In this document: piece after piece, positions 61,355 to 64,000 of the stretch
Layout: every line of letters starts with the position of its first letter
Numbering within the stretch: position 1 is the first letter of the stretch
Source: Alkalibacillus almallahensis
GTDB taxonomy: Bacteria; Bacillota; Bacilli; Bacillales; Alkalibacillaceae
Assembly (NCBI RefSeq): GCF_011761495.1
Contig: NZ_JAASRU010000001.1
Span: 248,001 to 312,000, forward strand
Direction of reading: 5' to 3'
DNA: 64,000 nucleotides
Notes under the pieces: generated by a model
Told to the model about the DNA's origin: nothing
Database searches by the model: none
What the model saw: the letters and a program-made list of their open reading frames with translations, nothing else
Position numbers and translations under genes: made by a program

Positions 61355-62257
61355 ATGGTTAGTCTACCAAAAGATGTGACGATTAAAGAAGTGGGACCAC
61401 GTGATGGTCTACAAAATGAAAAAACACTCATCGATACAGACGCAAAAATCGATCTAATTAATCGCTTGTCTGAAAGCGGTTTATCTTATATCGAGCTAAC
61501 CTCGTTTGTTCATCCTAAATGGATTCCGCAATTAAAAGATGCGGTCGAGGTTGCTAAAGGGATTGATCGAAAGGATGATGTTACTTATGCGGCACTTGTT
61601 CCTAATTTAAAAGGATTAGAACGAGCGATTGACGCTGATGTTGATGAGGTATCTATCTTCATGTCAGCGAGCGAGACGCATAATCAAAAGAACATCAATA
61701 AATCGATTGATGAAACCTATCCTGTACTACAAGAAGTCGTTAATGGTGCTAAACAAGAAGGGAAATCAGTTCGCGGTTATATTTCCACTGTTTTTGGTTG
61801 CCCTTACGAAGGACAAATTGACGTCAATCAAGTAATGTCAGTATGTGACAACCTGTTTTCAATGGGCATTGATGAATTATCCATCGGTGACACAATTGGT
61901 GTCGCTAATCCTATTCAAGTTCATAACGTTTTATCATCAATGAAAGAGCGTTTTGACCAAGATCACTTAGCTCTTCATTTTCATGACACACGAGGGATGG
62001 CGCTTGCTAATACGTATGTCGCTTTAGATCACGGATTCCGTACATTTGATGGCTCTTTAGGTGGCTTGGGTGGTTGCCCGTACGCGAAAGGTGCTTCAGG
62101 TAATGTCGCAACTGATGATTTAGTTCATATGCTTACTGAGATGGGGATCGAAACAGGTGTGAATTTAGATAAGTTAACAGATGCAGGATTAGCAATCGAG
62201 AAGCATTTAGATAAATCATTGCCTAGTAAACAAATGGAACTAGTCAGAAGGATGTGA
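61355..62257 (+). CDS. yngG: hydroxymethylglutaryl-CoA lyase (YngG-like)
   Basis: 300 residues, TIM barrel. 'EVGPRDGLQNE' at the N-terminus, metal His pair in 'ALHFHDTRGMALAN', and the Cys signature 'GLGGCPYAKGASGN'. Splits HMG-CoA to acetoacetate and acetyl-CoA, the last step of leucine breakdown. Confidence 0.95.
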   Translation: MVSLPKDVTIKEVGPRDGLQNEKTLIDTDAKIDLINRLSESGLSYIELTSFVHPKWIPQLKDAVEVAKGIDRKDDVTYAALVPNLKGLERAIDADVDEVSIFMSASETHNQKNINKSIDETYPVLQEVVNGAKQEGKSVRGYISTVFGCPYEGQIDVNQVMSVCDNLFSMGIDELSIGDTIGVANPIQVHNVLSSMKERFDQDHLALHFHDTRGMALANTYVALDHGFRTFDGSLGGLGGCPYAKGASGNVATDDLVHMLTEMGIETGVNLDKLTDAGLAIEKHLDKSLPSKQMELVRRM

Positions 62258-62261
62258 TGCA

Positions 62262-63041
62262 ATGCGTACAGTATCATGGGAAATGCAAACGAACCATGTT
62301 GGAATTTTATATTTAAATCGTCCAGATGCAGCAAATGCTTTTTCAACACAGCTTATTGAAGATTTTCATCATGCACTAGATGAAATCGAGGCTCAACAAG
62401 ATTTACGAACCTTAATTATAATAGGAAAAGGTGAGAAGGCATTTTGTGCAGGGGCTGATTTAAAAGAGCGTCAAACGATGACAGAAGATGAAGTTGTTAA
62501 AACAGTTCGTTCCATTGGTGGCCTAGTACGTCGTGTCGAACAATTATCAGTACCAACGATCGCAGCCATTAATGGTGCCGCTTTCGGGGGTGGATTAGAG
62601 TTATCACTAGCTTGTGATATTCGTATAGCAAGTGATAAAGCGAAAATGGGGCTTACGGAGACGTCATTAGCCATTATACCGGGTGCTGGAGGCACTCAAC
62701 GTTTAGCTAAGTTAATTGGTCTTGCTAAAGCGAAGTATTATATATTAACGGCGAAACGATTCGGGAGTGAAGAAGCGCAATCAATCGGCTTAATTGAAGA
62801 AAGTGTGAGTCCTAATGAATTAGTAGACCAGGCAATTACGTTAGCTAATCAAATTTCAGCCAACGGACCAGTTGGTGTTCGTGCCGCTAAACAAGCGATT
62901 GAACGTGGTTATGAGCGAGATATAGCAACAGGTCTTGAAATCGAACGTCATTATTATTTAACGACGATCCCAACTGAAGATCGTTTGGAAGCTTTACAAG
63001 CGTTTAAAGACAAGAGACAACCACAATTTAAAGGAAAATAG
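62262..63041 (+). CDS. yngF: enoyl-CoA hydratase / methylglutaconyl-CoA hydratase (YngF-like)
   Basis: 259 residues, crotonase fold. Oxyanion-hole stretches 'CAGADLKER' and 'NGAAFGGGLELSLACDIR', then 'LAIIPGAGGTQRL'. In this operon it most likely hydrates 3-methylglutaconyl-CoA. Starts 5 bp after yngG. Confidence 0.93.
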   Translation: MRTVSWEMQTNHVGILYLNRPDAANAFSTQLIEDFHHALDEIEAQQDLRTLIIIGKGEKAFCAGADLKERQTMTEDEVVKTVRSIGGLVRRVEQLSVPTIAAINGAAFGGGLELSLACDIRIASDKAKMGLTETSLAIIPGAGGTQRLAKLIGLAKAKYYILTAKRFGSEEAQSIGLIEESVSPNELVDQAITLANQISANGPVGVRAAKQAIERGYERDIATGLEIERHYYLTTIPTEDRLEALQAFKDKRQPQFKGK

Positions 63042-63059
63042 ACAGAAAGGGTGATTTAG

Positions 63060-64000
63060 GTGGCATTTGAAGAACAACACCAAGCGATGCGCGAACAAAT
63101 CGAAAAAGGTGGCGCAGAGAAATACCACGAGAAAAACGCCGAAAAGGGTAAAATGTTCGTCCGTGACAGACTTAACATGCTTTTGGATGACGATTTAAAT
63201 GTTGAAGATGCTTTCTTTGCTAACTGTGTTGATGAATCATTACCAGCAGATGGGGTCGTTACTGGACTTGGCAAATTAAACGGGGAAACAGTCGCAGTGA
63301 TGGCAAATGACTCAACGGTTAAAGCGGGGTCATGGGGAGCTCGCACAGTAGAGAAAATCATTCGTATACAAGAAACAGCCATGAAATTAGAAGTCCCTAT
63401 GTTATATTTGGTGGATTCGGCTGGTGCAAGAATTACAGATCAGATTGAAATGTTCCCGAATCGACGAGGCGCAGGAAGAATTTTTCATAATCAGGTGAAA
63501 ATGTCCGGACGTGTCCCACAAGTTTGCTTGTTATTCGGACCATCAGCAGCCGGAGGAGCATACATACCAGCCTTTTGTGATATCGTTGTCATGGTTGAAG
63601 GCAATGCTTCGATGTATTTAGGCTCACCACGAATGGCTGAGAAAGTGATTGGTGAACAAGTATCACTGGAAGAAATGGGCGGAGCCAAAATGCACTGTTC
63701 TGTTTCAGGTGTTGGTGACGTGTTAGTTGAAAGTGAGCAAGAAGCGATTGATTATGTACAAAAATATTTAACTTATTTTCCGCAAAACTTTAGAACACAG
63801 CCGAATGAACACGAGACAGTTGAACCAGGACAATTCGACAAGACGATTAGTGAATTAATCCCAGAAAATCAGAACGCTCCGTTCGATATGTACGAGTTAA
63901 TCAATCGTTTGATTGATAACGACAGTTTCTGCGAAATCAAGCGTGAATTCGCTAAAGAGTTGATTACAGGATTAGCTCGAATCGACGGTAAATCAGTCGG
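63060..64000 (+). CDS. yngE: acyl-CoA carboxylase carboxyltransferase subunit (YngE-like), cut by window end
   Basis: GTG at 63060 with AAAGGGTGATTTAG upstream; the frame is open to the window end (about 313 residues of an expected 510). 'LVDSAGARITDQIEMFPNRRGAGRIF' and 'GPSAAGGAYIPAFCDIVVMVEG' are typical of methylcrotonyl/propionyl-CoA carboxylase beta subunits. With the biotin carboxylase and carrier it forms a carboxylase, most likely acting on 3-methylcrotonyl-CoA. Confidence 0.92.
   Translation, partial: MAFEEQHQAMREQIEKGGAEKYHEKNAEKGKMFVRDRLNMLLDDDLNVEDAFFANCVDESLPADGVVTGLGKLNGETVAVMANDSTVKAGSWGARTVEKIIRIQETAMKLEVPMLYLVDSAGARITDQIEMFPNRRGAGRIFHNQVKMSGRVPQVCLLFGPSAAGGAYIPAFCDIVVMVEGNASMYLGSPRMAEKVIGEQVSLEEMGGAKMHCSVSGVGDVLVESEQEAIDYVQKYLTYFPQNFRTQPNEHETVEPGQFDKTISELIPENQNAPFDMYELINRLIDNDSFCEIKREFAKELITGLARIDGKSV

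Noticed and set aside
1..64000. CRISPR arrays, rRNA genes and insertion sequences
   Set aside because: No regular spaced repeats of CRISPR size, no rRNA-like sequence and no transposase frame were seen.

Overview
The window comes from a low-GC, endospore-forming member of the Bacillaceae. The evidence is gene order: lexA-ynzC-tkt-sirA-yneF-ccdA-ccdC-yneK, citB-yneN-tlp-yneP-yneQ-plsY-yneT-parE-parC and a yngJ-to-yngE operon all follow the Bacillus subtilis pattern, and sirA and tlp are sporulation genes. Many proteins are acidic, so a salt-tolerant organism is plausible, but the genus cannot be fixed from the sequence alone.

Region 1 (1 to about 22.0 kb) is the late half of a siphovirus-type prophage. 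In order it holds the end of an HNH nuclease, terminase, portal, ClpP-like protease, HK97-type capsid, connector genes, tail tube, a tail chaperone pair made by a -1 frameshift, tape measure, Dit, Tal, XhlA-like protein, amidase and holin. After the lysis genes come small accessory genes, several on the opposite strand with their own promoters, and then an attachment-like region with three families of 11-bp-spaced direct repeats. Integrase, repressor and replication genes would lie to the left, outside the window.

Region 2 (22.0-25.3 kb) is a gene-poor junction with small membrane proteins, a diverged repeat pair, a YetF-like DUF421 protein and a manganese catalase. Region 3 (25.4-33.7 kb) is the SOS and housekeeping block: a LexA-boxed Y-family polymerase operon, lexA, ynzC, tkt, sirA, yneF, ccdA, an orphan MrpB-like subunit, ccdC and yneK.

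Region 4 (33.7-40.0 kb) is the most notable part: a complete selenocysteine island between yneK and citB. It has tRNA-Sec (UCA), a PAS histidine kinase, selB, selD, a small SelW-like gene and selA. Both selD (Sec20) and the SelW-like gene (Sec13, CxxU) contain an in-frame UGA, so a standard gene call truncates the first and misses the second.

Region 5 (40.1-55.9 kb) holds aconitase, a large KatE-type catalase, an Lgt-like/TlpA pair, tlp, yneP, yneQ, yidD, folE2, a CapA-like protein, plsY, yneT and topoisomerase IV. Region 6 (55.9-64.0 kb) is a TetR-controlled leucine/acyl-CoA catabolic operon: acyl-CoA dehydrogenase, acyl-CoA synthetase plus a free-standing lid domain, biotin carboxylase, biotin carrier, HMG-CoA lyase, enoyl-CoA hydratase, and a carboxyltransferase cut by the window end.
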